Origin: Diphasiastrum complanatum
Taxonomy: Eukaryota; Streptophyta; Lycopodiopsida; Lycopodiales; Lycopodiaceae
Length of the DNA: 64,000 bases
Assembly (NCBI GenBank): GCA_029204225.1
Contig: CM055113.1
Coordinates: forward strand, 16,871,745-16,935,744
Direction: 5' to 3'
The notes under the pieces are model-generated. The model had not been told where the DNA came from, did not search any database, and was given only the letters and a program-made list of their open reading frames with translations. A program made the translations under genes and the position numbers. Positions 1 through 10,740 of the stretch are shown in pieces; the stretch's first letter is position 1; each line of letters opens with the position of its first letter.

Positions 1-611
1 CAACCCTCGAACCCGCTACAATTTTCTCATTGTGTAGTTTATAGCCAATAAGTTGCTGAAAACCCTCGCTTCTTACCTCGATAATGATGCCCACAATATC
101 TATTGTTGAAACTTGATTTATCTCTTAGAGTTGTCATTCTTCCTAATGCTTCGATACACACCGGAAGTATAGGATAGAACGAAAATCTGCACAATGAGAG
201 TTTATTGCTACTTCCCACCCAAGCTTTTGCACTTAAAAATAGATCATTGCACATCTCCTTAAGAGTGACATACCTATTCCTTCAATACTCTACCCTTGAA
301 ACTCCCAAGCCCCACTTGGCAGCAATGTGACGCATAGGCATCACATGTAGGAGTTTCCAAAACCATGTGATAATGTGGGCAACCCAAATGTCACGTAGAA
401 CATAGGATTGACTCGTATTTACACTCAATACAAATTTTACAATTACGAGCGTGTCACTACATGCCATTGGCTTAGACAATTACAATTAAAGCTTTTTTTA
501 CATAACTAAACATTTCCACATTCCTTTTTGCTATTGTTTTCACATGTTGTAATTAGATTTCTATATCTTACTACAATCTCACTAAACATGTTTTGTTTCT
601 TTCTTTTTCAG

Positions 612-737
612 GAGATGGTAGAATGGGAGCATAAAAGCAAAGTATTTGGAAAGATGCATGCATGTGGGCATGATGCACATGTGGCAATGCTTCTAGGAGC
701 TGGTAGATTGCTCCAATCACACGTGCATATGTTGCAG
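612..737 (+). CDS. ILL: IAA-amino acid hydrolase (ILR1-like), internal exon a
   Basis: First visible exon of an M20-family amidohydrolase that releases free auxin from amino-acid conjugates, normally in the ER lumen (family knowledge). It is 42 codons, phase 0 at both ends: acceptor TTTCTTTTTCAG just before 612, donor GTGTAAAC at 738. It encodes [10 protein letters not shown] followed by the metal-binding motif [11 protein letters not shown], whose Cys and second His are two of the five metal ligands known in the family. The upstream exons (signal peptide and N-terminal part of the catalytic domain, usually ending in ALPMQ) lie before the window, so the gene is cut by the window edge. The four visible exons join in frame to 320 residues of the usual 430-450. 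Confidence 0.9.
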
Positions 738-995
738 GTGTAAACAAAGTGCAAACTTGTGTTCATGCTTAGAACATGTTTCGATCGAAGATTTAAGAAG
801 TTGCATGTATTATTATGTTAACGCACTCAGTAGTTATTGCTACATGAAATTTTTTCTTTGCTTTAACTTGAAAAAGGCACATAGATATGATATGATTCAA
901 AGCATCTTGATTCACATGTCTATTTTCAATGTTGTTATATGTTGAAGTTATTCTTTTTAAAGTAGGGACTTGTGAAAACTCAGCTGACATTTTGA

Positions 996-1026
996 CTCCA
1001 CTACTTCACTACGAGAAGTAGTGGAG
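996..1026. repeat. 12-bp perfect inverted repeat with AGTAGTGGA motifs
   Basis: CTCCACTACTTC at 996-1007 and GAAGTAGTGGAG at 1015-1026 are exact reverse complements around a 7-base loop. The motif AAGTAGTGGA recurs at about 1055 and 1090, so a short AGTAGTGG-rich patch runs to about 1105. No protein coding is seen. Confidence 0.7.
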
Positions 1027-1363
1027 GTAATGATAGTTCAAAATAGGACACCAGTACAAGTAGTGGAAAGAGTGGCAAGGCACAAAAGGACAAGTAGTGG
1101 AGTAGTGCTTTTAGTGCTCATAGTAGGACTAGCAAAGAAATAATGAATCTAGTAAGTAGGTAGATTGTATAAGCTTTTTCTATGATCAATGTAGAATTGC
1201 CAACTCTTTGGATATCTCCATGAGTTCTAGTGTGATGGGAGCCTTGTGTCGGCTTCGTAGTTTTGTGCATTGATCCTCCTTTGTGGAGTGAATGATTTGA
1301 TGCTTGGTCCAATCTATTGTGCTTGTATTTGGGTCTTCTCCATCTTGGAGTTGACTTGGTGTT

Positions 1364-1520
1364 TGTTATGTCCCTAACGTGTGTAGTTGGTATTATGCCT
1401 AGCCTATACCATATGGCAACCCCTAACCCAAAATGGGCTTTATTTCCCTCTTTGGTTAAGGCACTATCTCATGCGAGAGTGGTTATGGATAATTGCCTAT
1501 ATTGGGTACTGTAGGCTTTC
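1364..1520 (+). repeat. Gypsy 5' LTR fragment
   Basis: Starts TGTTATGTCCC and matches the sequence from 2807 for about 155 bases (shared blocks TAGTTGGTA, GCCTAGCCTATA, CTCATGCGAGAGTGGTT and TATTG.GTACT). Homology ends near 1520, where it is joined to pol, so most of this LTR, the PBS, gag and reverse transcriptase are deleted. Confidence 0.7.
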
Positions 1521-1615
1521 AAATATAAAGAAAGTATTTTATTTTGTTGCAAAGACGTACTACATTATGTTTGTTTGTGTAGATGCAAAGTCGACATTGA
1601 AGTGATGCACAAGCA

Positions 1616-2790
1616 AAATATCCTATTTATAAAAAGTAGCTTGTTGCTGTAATTCATGTGTTGAAAACTTGGAGAGATTATCTATATGATAACAAGTTCA
1701 CTATGAACACTAATCATCAACCTCTAAGGTATTTTTGTAATCAGAATAATTTGAGGGAGAGGAAGGCTCAATGGGTTGAGTTGAAGCAAGAATATGAATT
1801 TGAAGTTCCTTATATTAAAGGAGCTAAAAATCAAGTTGCGGATGCTTTGAACCATATTTGTGAGTTAATGAACTTTCCTTCGCAAAGATCTCTTTGGACT
1901 TTTATCTTTCTTTGAAGGGTGTTTGTGAGAAAGATCTATATTTTGGTCCTATTTGGCAGAGCGTACTAGTAGAGGTGCACAATGAGATGGGATCTGAGTT
2001 GTAGGGTGTTCAGATTGGAAAGAAAGATAAAAAGGTAGAAGATCATTTTCCATCCATAACAGATCGTGATTTCGTAATGGGAAAGACATTGTTATTCAGA
2101 ATAAAATATTATTTGAATCATGAAACACCTTGTGCTAGTCACCTGGGTATACACAGAACATTAGACCTGGTTCAAAAGAACTTCTAGCCAAAAACCAAAC
2201 CTTTCATATAATCTTATATTGGTATGTGTAAATAGTGTGTTACATGCAAGTAGTGGTAGATATGTAGTTGCCTACTAGTTGTCAACAATTCAAAGGGAGC
2301 TTGGATAAGAACGAGTCAAACATTATGTTGACTTGAAATGAACACCTCGAGAACTCAATGTTGGACAATGGGTGTATTTGAGGATTCCTAAGAATGTTAA
2401 TGTTTTGCATATAGGCAAACATTACAAACTATCGACATGTTCCAGTGGACTATTAAAAAACTCTTAAAAGAATTGGATCTTTAGCTTATATTAGTTGGAT
2501 CTTCGCGAGGGTGTTAGAATACATTCCATATTTCATATCAGTCAATCAAAACTTAGTTTACATGAGGGAGACAATTTAGCATAGGAAGATAATCTCCTCA
2601 AAAATATTGCTTAGAGAACTCCTTTAGAATTCAAAAAGAATTTGGATACTCGTCAAAAGTAATTGAGAAATTGCTTGTTAACCGAACTTTTGGTTCATTG
2701 GAGAGGGCGTTCTAGTGATGTTGATTCTTGGGAGGAAGCTGATTCGGTAAAGAGGAATTTTTCTCATTTTTCATTATGAGGTCAAATTGA
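1616..2790 (+). pseudogene. Gypsy chromovirus pol remnant (RNase H, integrase, chromodomain-like end)
   Basis: Degenerate Ty3/gypsy pol. RNase H reads from KYPIYKK at 1616 through a TAG at 1637, then LVAVIHVLKTWRDYLYDNKF, NHQPLRYF and AKNQVADALN to about 1860. The integrase zinc-binding part (ASHLGIHRTLDLVQKNF) follows near 2130-2190. The end near 2690-2780 (LLVHWRGRSSDVDSWEEAD) resembles the chromodomain-like tail of plant chromoviruses. Several stops and frame changes are present, so it is not translatable. It sits in the sense direction in intron A of the ILR1-like gene and is flanked by related LTR sequence. Confidence 0.8.
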
Positions 2791-2806
2791 AATAAGGTAG
2801 GAAGAA

Positions 2807-3240
2807 TGCTATGTCCCAAACGTGTATAGTTGGTACTAGGCCTAGCCTATATTGTGGGGTAGCCCTTAAGCCGAAATAGGCCTTATGCCCCTATCTAGTT
2901 AAGGCATTGCCTCATGCGAGAGTGGTTGTGGATGATTTCCTATATTGAGTACTATAGCCATGCAAGAAGGGTTATTTAAAAGGAGAATCTGCATGTCGTA
3001 TGGAGGCTAGGGCTTGGGAGAGTATATCTATACCCTCACCCCTCCCATGTCGACATATTCTGAGTATCAACGATCATTCTCTCTATGCTCTTGCTTCCGT
3101 AGTATATAGTGATCAGCTTGAGGGCATCTAGCTATTCGTTAGACTATTGGTTGGGTGGTTCTTGCCACAATCCATTCTCTTGCATGCTCATCTCCTATCT
3201 AGGTGATTGTATTGGCATTATAGTGTCTCCCTATTGAGTA
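2807..3240 (+). repeat. Gypsy 3' LTR (right end uncertain)
   Basis: Begins TGCTATGTCCC after a weak purine tract (AAATAAGGTAGGAAGAA) and repeats the 1364 LTR fragment over its first 150 bases. It continues with AGGGTTATTTAAAAGGAG, a TATA-like stretch near 2968. I could not fix the right end or a target duplication; 3240 is an estimate. Confidence 0.6.
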
Positions 3241-4682
3241 GAATTGGGGGATTGAGCAAATGCAATAGCACATTCTGAGTGGTGAAGCTTTGATTTCTTG
3301 TGAATGAGCAAGCTATGTTTGGCACGAGAGACGATGAGAGAAAGAGATCAAGAGAGTGCAGTTCCAACAACTTATTGGTCCACATGCCCATTGCAAACTA
3401 GATGTTAGAGACATTCCAGGGAAGTGGATCTATCATACATCCATGGTGACTCTCTTGCTTTAGGCAAATGGAGAAGAACTACTCAGCATTTGGTGGCTGC
3501 ATTTGTAGTCGGAGTATTGGAAGAGCCAAGAGCAGCAAGGTGTTCAAATATTTTTGGCACTTCTAATAACAGAAACAACTGGATTGGATGTTAAATTGTC
3601 AGGAGTTGCTTGTGTTTTTGAAAATGGTAGATGATTGCTTTTTCTCAAAGCTATGAGAAAGCTAACAACAAAGAAAGGCATCTGATAAAATGCTAAAGCT
3701 TAAGTCATAGCTACAATAGGAGGATCAGGAACACTTGTATAGTTGTTCCTGATCTGCATTTGTAAAGTTTGAAATTTTAAAGCTACTTCATAGGACTTAA
3801 TTTTTCTGGCTTTGATCCTTAAAAAGGCTTGCAACTGAATGTGGAAGATATTGTAAAAGCATTCTCATGATCAAACATGGCAGGACTGACAAGTTCCTCA
3901 AACTCTGAGGGCTACAACTAAGGTTTGATTGGCTCCAATGTGCTTCAAAGGATTTGTTGTTCTGACACAAGCAATATGTTTTCTTTCATTCAAGGTCAAG
4001 GGGAAATGCATTATCCTGTAAGCATCAAATTCCTGTAAGTTGTTTTTGGATAAAAAATATTCATTCAACAGTCAGAGGTAAGCTCAACAAATGATCAGAA
4101 AGATGCGTACAAACCTGCTGAGCCACCTCTGTGAAAATCTGCTAAAAGATTTGTATGTATCCTCTTGCAATAATCTCTAAAAATCTTCTATTTATTTCTA
4201 CAGATAGATTGGTCCACATGGTAGTGCAAGATATATGAGGCAGCCGACACTTATGATATACCTCATAGTTGGAAACTACTTGGCCTGATTGTCTCTTGGT
4301 GGGGAAAGTATTTTTCTTAGAGATCTATTCTATTAATGTTTGCATATCAGGTGACAATTGTTGATTGTCTCTTCAAGTGTCATATGGTATGAAGATGCAG
4401 GTGTACTTTTGAAACAACTTAGCTTGGATCACTGTCATTGGGATGCTTGAGTTGCTTCTGTGCATAGAAGGGTAGGTTGCAAATCAGTCCATGTATTTTG
4501 AAAAAAGGTTTTCTAGAAGTTATTCAACCGTCTTTGAGCATTTTGATCGATTATGTGAAAGAGTTTCTGCAAGTTATTCAGTTATTCTTGGGCATTCTGC
4601 TAGATTACCAGAGATTCAACTATCCATCTGTTCTGGCCTTAACATCCTTTTGAAAGTTCTCTTACTCATCATTGCATTACAG

Positions 4683-4997
4683 GGCACTGTGCTTCTTCTT
4701 TTTCAACCAGCAGAGGAGGGGGGAGCAGGGGGAAGGCGAATGATAGAAGAAGGGGCTCTTGGCATGGCCGAAGCCATCTTTGGAATGCATGTTTCTAATG
4801 AGTATCCTACTGGTTCCATTGCTGCAAAACCTGGACTTATGAAAGCAGGAAGTGGAACCTTCAAAGCCACCATAATTGGCAAGGGTGGGCATGCTGCGGA
4901 GCCCCATATCAATTTGGATCCATTATTAGCAGGAGCTGCGGCTGTTTTGAGTTTGCAGCAACTGGTGTCTCGAGAAACAAATCCTTTTGAATCACAG
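4683..4997 (+). CDS. ILL: IAA-amino acid hydrolase (ILR1-like), internal exon b
   Basis: 105-codon exon, phase 0 at both ends: acceptor CATTGCATTACAG, donor GTACTATT at 4998. It begins GTVLLLFQPAEEGGAGGRRM, in which the Glu pair of QPAEE holds the family's metal ligand and catalytic base. It continues with AIFGMHVS (His ligand) and the dimerisation-domain signature GKGGHAAEPH. The end, LSLQQLVSRETNPFESQ, is typical for the family. No stop or frame change is visible. The open frame upstream of 4683 (from ATG 4491) is intronic and not conserved. Confidence 0.92.
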
Positions 4998-5536
4998 GTA
5001 CTATTTGGGCATGTTAACTGTCCCCTGGAACTTGTGTAATTTTATTGTAGCTGATAATTTTGGGGGGTGGGGTCCCCATCTTGACCCCCCCCATGCTGTG
5101 TCATATAAAAGACACTTATTTTTAATGCTGTAGTTATAAGTATCTGTGCAATTTCGATGTTTTAAGTGTCACTTCAAGCATAAGAGATATTTTTTTTCCG
5201 TGTAGCTGTTCAACAATCAGTTCTAGAGTTGGATTTTACTTTAGCTACATCATGAAGAGTTTAGAGCATAGTTGCACTGCGTTTCTGAAACGCGTTTCGG
5301 AAATATGGAATTTTTTTCCAGAAACGTTTTTTTAAATTTTTTTTTTTTTTTTGGTTTTTTTTTGTGCAATATGGGTATCAGGTGAAAGCTCTAATTAAGA
5401 GCATAATTACTGTGTATTTTTCCGAACGTTTCGGGTGCAGGATGGTCTAGTTTAGGTGCATTAACTCCTAGGTTTACGCTTTAACTCCCAGGTGCTTAAT
5501 AAAAAAACATGATGCCCCAAAATTTAACTCCCTCTA

Positions 5537-5539
<3 letters not shown>

Positions 5540-5574
<35 letters not shown>
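5540..5574. repeat. (CT)n microsatellite
   Basis: About 17 CT units in the 3'-side non-coding part of the hAT element; a second tract lies at 5726-5768. Confidence 0.9.
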
Positions 5575-5579
<5 letters not shown>

Positions 5580-5722
5580 CTCTCTTAGATCCAACAAACT
5601 AAACAAAAATGCTGAATCATGCTAAACAAAAACCATGCTAAGTGTTCTAAACCAATCACCATACTGCATCGTCCTGAACCGTACTGAAGCATTTTTCAAC
5701 CACATCGAATCGTTTTTCAACC

Positions 5723-5725
<3 letters not shown>

Positions 5726-5768
<43 letters not shown>
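5726..5768. repeat. (CT)n microsatellite
   Basis: About 21 CT units between the hAT transposase stop (5892) and the left terminus. Confidence 0.9.
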
Positions 5769-5771
<3 letters not shown>

Positions 5772-5891
5772 AAGAACAATATTGAATCGTTACACTGCTG
5801 TGAATAGGATCATCGTAATATATAATATCGGGCCACATGGCACCAAAATGGAGTAGAATGATGTTCCATGAACATAATGAAAACTACACAA

Positions 5892-8800
5892 CTAAGGCTC
5901 GTCAGAGTCATGGTAGGAACCATCATCTAAATCTGTGCCTGACTGCAGATCCCAAGGGTCTGTAGATGAATCAGAACTGGAGGGAGCCATATGCCGTGGT
6001 GCCCTGGCTCTACCGTGTGCTCTAGCTCTCTGCTGCGTGCTCTGGCTCTGGATCCTCCCCCTGCCTCTACCTCTGCCTCTGCCTCTCTCCCCTCCTCTGG
6101 CCCCTCTCTGCCTGCCCCCACCCCTGTGTCTACCCCTGCGTGTCTGTGTGTCAGGTGGCTGTGATCCAACGCCCTGGGATGGCCCTACCCACTGTGATGA
6201 TGCCTGGCCGACGACTGCCTGTGATGCTCCACTCCTGTCTACAAAAAGCGAACTCAGCCCCCCCTCCCAGAACCTCTAGGTCTCCCCTTAGGCCTACGTG
6301 TAGGAATGGTTGGCTCCTCCTCTGTCTCCGCATCAGGGTCCACCAGCAAGTTAGCAAGGTCATCCCCCTGTGCCTCCGCCCCCATCTCCTCATCCTCCTC
6401 CGTATCCCCCTCAACCCACTCCTCCTCCTCCTGATAGTCAGCCCCGAGCTCCTCTCCACCCTCCAAGCCCTCATCATCCCCCTCCTCATCCCTAGCCCTC
6501 TGCCTGTCTGCCCTCCTCGAACGCCGTAGAGCCCGTGCGTCAGCCTGCGCCTGTCTATATAGATCTCTATAGATCTCATCATCCATCTCCTCCTGCGTGG
6601 GTGGTGCCCGAGGAGCAGCAGCTGCCGAATCCACCAAGCAAGTGTCAGGGTTCACCTGCAACCAAAAACAATACATTGTTGTCAACAAATTCATTGCATA
6701 ATTCAAAAGTAATTCAATTCGTCAAAGCACAGCTGGAAACAGGGGGTGATGATGTGACTCACCTCGAGCATCTGTCCCCCTCCTCGTGTGTGCCTCAGCA
6801 TACGGCCGTTGGTGTTCACAAACACCAACCACCTACACTGCTCGATGGACAACCTGTTCCTCTTCTGCGTGTGATACAAGGCCCAGGTGCTCCAATTTCG
6901 CTCGCAAGCTCCCGCTGAACAGTCCTATGCAAGGACTCTCTTGGCCAGTCGTCGCAGGTCACCTGTGCCGCGCCCATGGTAGCCCCACCATGAAACAGGC
7001 CTCAACATATCCTCCCTCCGCCGACTCTGCTCTCCATCGAAAGGAAACTGGTAGCGCTCAAAGATCAGCAGCTGGTATGCAATGTTAGTGAGCATCGGAC
7101 CTATTGGCAGAAGAAAAAACATGGCTCGTGTAAGTCCTCTTGAATTCACACACTAGCAATGATCACACTATAGTCACTACTGTAGTACTTAGCCTACCAA
7201 GCAATTTATCACACGTACCTGGTCCAGGCCATACGCGCTCCGTGTACTCCACCCATCCCCGGTGCAGCTCCCGATCGTCCCGATCCCGAGTCTCGCGCCA
7301 CAAGGGGTGCAATATGTGGGCTACGACGTGGATGGGTTGGTGGAAGTAGTCCCATCTGGCTTCCCAGATACGTGAGATCTCGCGCCTCCTGCAGTAGGCA
7401 AATCACAACAATCATGTAACCATAGCTGCCATAGCATAAAAGAATCGAATCAGACTTGAGTGAGAAACAACAAACTAGACACTGAAGAGTCATACCTATG
7501 CTCGACCAAGGCTGACGTCTAAATCCCCTCGCCGATGCGGTCCATGAACTCGTAAATGAGGCCGAGAGTGCACCCCTCACGGTCTACCAGGCGCAGCACT
7601 CTGAAAATGGGTAGAAGGACCCCAGTAATCTCCTCAGCATCTCTCCAGAACGGCTCACCGAACACAGTGGACCGGAAAAACGCCGCATGTGGGACGTCCA
7701 TGAACTCTCGGAAGGACTCGCTGGAAACCATCCGCCGCAATGCGTCCTTCACTAATACTTATCGCTCTAGCACCAAAAAGTAAAAGGCAAAGCGTGTGGG
7801 TGCTGGCTTCTTCAGGTTCAGGTGCGAGAAGGTGCAGAATAGGGCCAGCACACGCCTCTTCCTGGTAACAAAAGTGACCAGGCGCATGGCCGTAGAAGTG
7901 ACTTGCAACACAGACATCCAGTGAAAAATTTAGACAGTAGTTGAGATGTGTTTAGCAGCATGGAGCAGGCGTCAATCAAGATAGCATAGCAAATGGAGAA
8001 ACCAATACCTCTCTGATCCATGGAAGTGCACACAGGTCATGGATGAGCAAGTCTATACAATGCGCAGCACAAGGTGTCCACACAGTGCTGGGGTGCTCCC
8101 TCGTCATAATCTCTCCCATCTGCTTGCAGTTCGAAGCGTTGTCCGTGACAACCTGAACCACATGCTCTACTCCAATGGCAACAATAACATCTCTGATAAC
8201 GTCCCATCCATCACTCAATATCGTGCATCCATACCTACCATAAAACACCCATTAGCCGAATGCAAAAATTGCGCCACGAGTCAACCCTAAACGCATGCAA
8301 TGGGTTTATGAAAACAAAGTACTTACATCTGCCAAGCTGAGCGAATGGAACTCAGCTCCCGCGTAATGGTCTCCTCCTCCTGACGAAGCATCCTGCCTCG
8401 CAATGCCTCTCGTCTGGGAGGCTCCATGTAGCATCCACGGCTGCCATCTGTGCGCAAAACTCTATGAACACCCAAGTGTCAGCAACAGCAAAGGAAATGC
8501 CGCACTCGTAAAAGAACTGGCCAGCAAGTCGAGTGCACCGGGCAACCTGCTCTCTCTGCCACCCGCATCGATCAAGGGTCTACTGTCTGGGCCTAACCTC
8601 TTTGTGCTGTGCACATGGCGCTCGGGGTCTAACACGCGAACTGGATGGCTGATCTGTGGGTGTATCACTCTCTCTGGGAGGACCTGTCGAACCATGTGCT
8701 GCATCTGCCGCCGAAGAAGAGGAGGGACGAGAAGGACCCGCTGCTGCTGATCCAACCTGCTCATGTGACGCTCTCCCCTCTGAAGTAAGCCCTGCTGCTG

Positions 8801-9299
8801 CGGGTGGAACTGGAGTGGCACTGCCTAGACCATGCACTGCACCTAAACCCTGCCAAGAACGTGCTGTACTAGGCTCTGCACCCGTAGTAGGCCGTGCTTG
8901 CATACCTGTGACCCCTGCCTGTGAACCTGCAGCTGCTCCTGCCCCCTGTCTCTGTCCCTGTCCTTGTTTAGAAACTTGTGATGCAGCACCCTGTCTTTGT
9001 CCCTGTCCTCGTCCCTGTCAAGAAACCTGTGATGCAGCACCGTGCCTGTACGTAATAGACAACCTCTGTCTCTCCTCATCGGAAATCCTGGGGCAATCAG
9101 ATATGCCCAATGCCCGCCCACCCGGGGGGGGGCGCCCTCTGACCCTCAGTAAGTGAGCCCTAACCCTGGTAAGTGATCCAGTGAAGAGACCACCACAATG
9201 CAAGCATCTCCATCTACGGACTCTCGAGCCATGGTGTGTAGCCACATCCCCCTCAGTAAGCTCAACCTCGCCCCAAAGGCCTCGGCCCTGCACTGGCAT
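5892..9299 (-). pseudogene. hAT transposase, multi-exon, broken
   Basis: Order on the minus strand: ATG at 9299; BED zinc finger (WRCLHCGGLF..RVRAHLLR) about 9205-9130; Pro/Ser/Gln/Gly-rich linker 9060-8580; N-terminal transposase part (RLAGQFFYECGISFAVAD) about 8540-8480; DUF659 (GCTILSDGW, VVQVVTDNASN, WTPCAAHCIDLLIHDL) 8230-8010; helical blocks (FWRDAEEITGVLLPIFRVLR) 7680-7560 and (EISRIWEARWDYFHQPIHVV) 7380-7320; hAT dimerisation (CSAGACERNWSTWALYHTQK) 6920-6860. The last intron (6656-6762) has good splice sites and joins GGQMLE to VNPDTCLVDS, as expected for the family. The C-terminal tail is acidic, then AT-hook-like (KGRPRGSGRG), then RG-repeat, ending SDEP-stop at 5892. Damage: TGA near 9018 in the linker, TAG near 6923 where CAG (Gln) is expected, a frame change in the N-terminal block, a G-run frameshift near 6260, and about 40 residues missing after SDGW in DUF659. 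Confidence 0.85.
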
Positions 9300-10249
9300 C
9301 GTGTCCACACGAGATCAAACCTGCGAACAAAAACAAGCAAACAACCGTTCAGTAGAAGAAAACACACTGCATTGAAAAACATTACTAGCCTAAAACAGAG
9401 CTGAACACATCCGAGCACGCGTCACATTGATTCTAGCAAGATCATAGCAACTGCCAAAAAACACACGAGACAGGGCGAGGGGTAGAATAATTCTAGTGCA
9501 AGCGAAAACGGGCGACTGACGTCTATGAGTCCAGTGCAGGCCTAAACCACGCTACTGGCGGATGCTTGCACGATGCTCTAACCCTAAACCCTAAAAAACA
9601 TGGAATTAGGGCAAGAAAATTGAAATTTGTGCTACGGACGTAGACGGGCAGAACGAAGGTCACAGGAGTCTGTGCGGGCATGTGGAAATGCATTCTAGGC
9701 CCAGACACCACCTGAATCGGTTGCCCAAAAGCCATTTTCTGAAAATGGCAAAAAAACACAAGCATTTGGATTGTGGTGTTCAAATCTTGCAAGGTGTGCC
9801 GTAATGGTTGAAACTGACCCCGTAGGAATCACCGTGGGCATGAAGAAAGGTGGTCTAGAGCCAAACTGCGCTTGATTTGGTTGCCTACAGTTCAATGTCA
9901 ACACTTGCAAAAAAACAAGCCTACACTTACCAAAAATCGAAAACTGATCGTTTCGATCTCCACGAAGCTCAGATCCCCCTGGCACCGTGCACACCACCTC
10001 CGTATCGCTGAGTAGATGCCTGTCGACTATCCACACGCCAAGATCCGATGCCTACAGCTCAAAACAAAAAAAATTAACACCTCCACGGCTGGCGCGATTC
10101 TGGCCGTGAAGAGGTGTTCAAAAATTTTATTTACTATTTTTTTTAAAAAACGTTTCTGGAACGATTCTGGGCTGAGAATTGCGTTTCTCAGAAACGCGAT
10201 TTCTAAAACGCTCAGCCCCAGAATCGCGTTTCGGTGCTACTATGGTTTA

Positions 10250-10740
10250 GAGACAAGTCCTTTGAATTGCTTAACCTCTAATTATCTTCTGAGTTTATGT
10301 CATGTGGATATGCTTATTTAGCCTCTATCTGTTGGACTGGTAGTGTACCTTTGTTATATCAGTATCAGAGCTTTGACATTATTCTTGATGACATAGAAGA
10401 GCAACTCCCCTCAAAGCTCAAGCAATATGAACATGGCATGTTGGTTATAGAAGATTCTCACAAACTTGATTATGTGCAAAGCTCACACATAAATGATTTG
10501 CGACAACTGGTTCTGGAATTGGACTATTCAAGGTAAATTCTAGAGAATTTTAGAGACAGGTCATTTGAATTGGTCTGCCTACAATTATCTTTTGAGCTTA
10601 CTTAGCCTCTATATGCTGAACTACCGCTGTAATCTTGCTATACTGGTATTGGAGCTTTGATAAGGCTCTCCACGAAATAGAAATACATGACTCCTCAAAG
10701 CCCAAAAAATCACAACATGGCATGCTAAATTCTTATAAAT
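10250..10740. repeat. Tandem duplication of about 300 bp, first copy split by the hAT element
   Basis: Copy 1 is split: 5218-5266 (TTCTAGAGTTGGATTTTAC) continues at 10253 (AAGTCCTTTGAATTG), then TTAGCCTCTAT, TCAGAGCTTTGA, CTCCCCTCAAAGC and AACATGGCATG up to about 10440. Copy 2 repeats these blocks in order from about 10512 to 10735. The copies are diverged. Each contains a TGGTATCAGAGC-like string, so they may derive from a retroelement leader, but no LTR was confirmed. Short open frames here have no recognisable domain. Confidence 0.65.

Larger units (their letters stand above)
738..4682 (+). other. ILR1-like intron A (3.9 kb)
   Basis: Intron between exons a and b, from GTGTAA at 738 to TTACAG at 4682. 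It contains a deleted gypsy element (1364 to about 3240) and a short hairpin (996-1026). The remainder, 3241-4682, is AT-rich with scattered stops in all frames and no recognisable gene. Confidence 0.85.
5267..10244 (-). mobile_element. hAT transposon with complete ends and 8-bp target duplication
   Basis: 4978-bp element. The target duplication GTTTAGAG is perfect at 5259-5266 and 10245-10252. The left end CATAGTTGCAC and the right end GTGCTACTATG (reverse complement CATAGTAGCAC) form an imperfect terminal inverted repeat. Both ends carry many CGTTTC/GAAACG subterminal motifs (5279-5330 and 10150-10235). The interior is GC-rich compared with the flanks and encodes a BED-finger/DUF659/hAT-dimerisation transposase on the minus strand. 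An 8-bp duplication is the hallmark of the hAT superfamily. The transposase is broken, so it would need a transposase supplied in trans. Confidence 0.92.

Noticed and set aside
4491-4682. Open frame upstream of exon b
   Set aside because: No similarity to ILR1-like proteins; a good acceptor precedes GTVLLLFQPAEE at 4683.
5927-9418. Many plus-strand open frames in the GC-rich hAT interior
   Set aside because: Shadows of the minus-strand transposase; all recognisable domains are on the minus strand.
10355-10380. TATCAGAGCTTTGA resembling a PBS
   Set aside because: It lies inside a tandemly duplicated segment and no LTR end precedes either copy.
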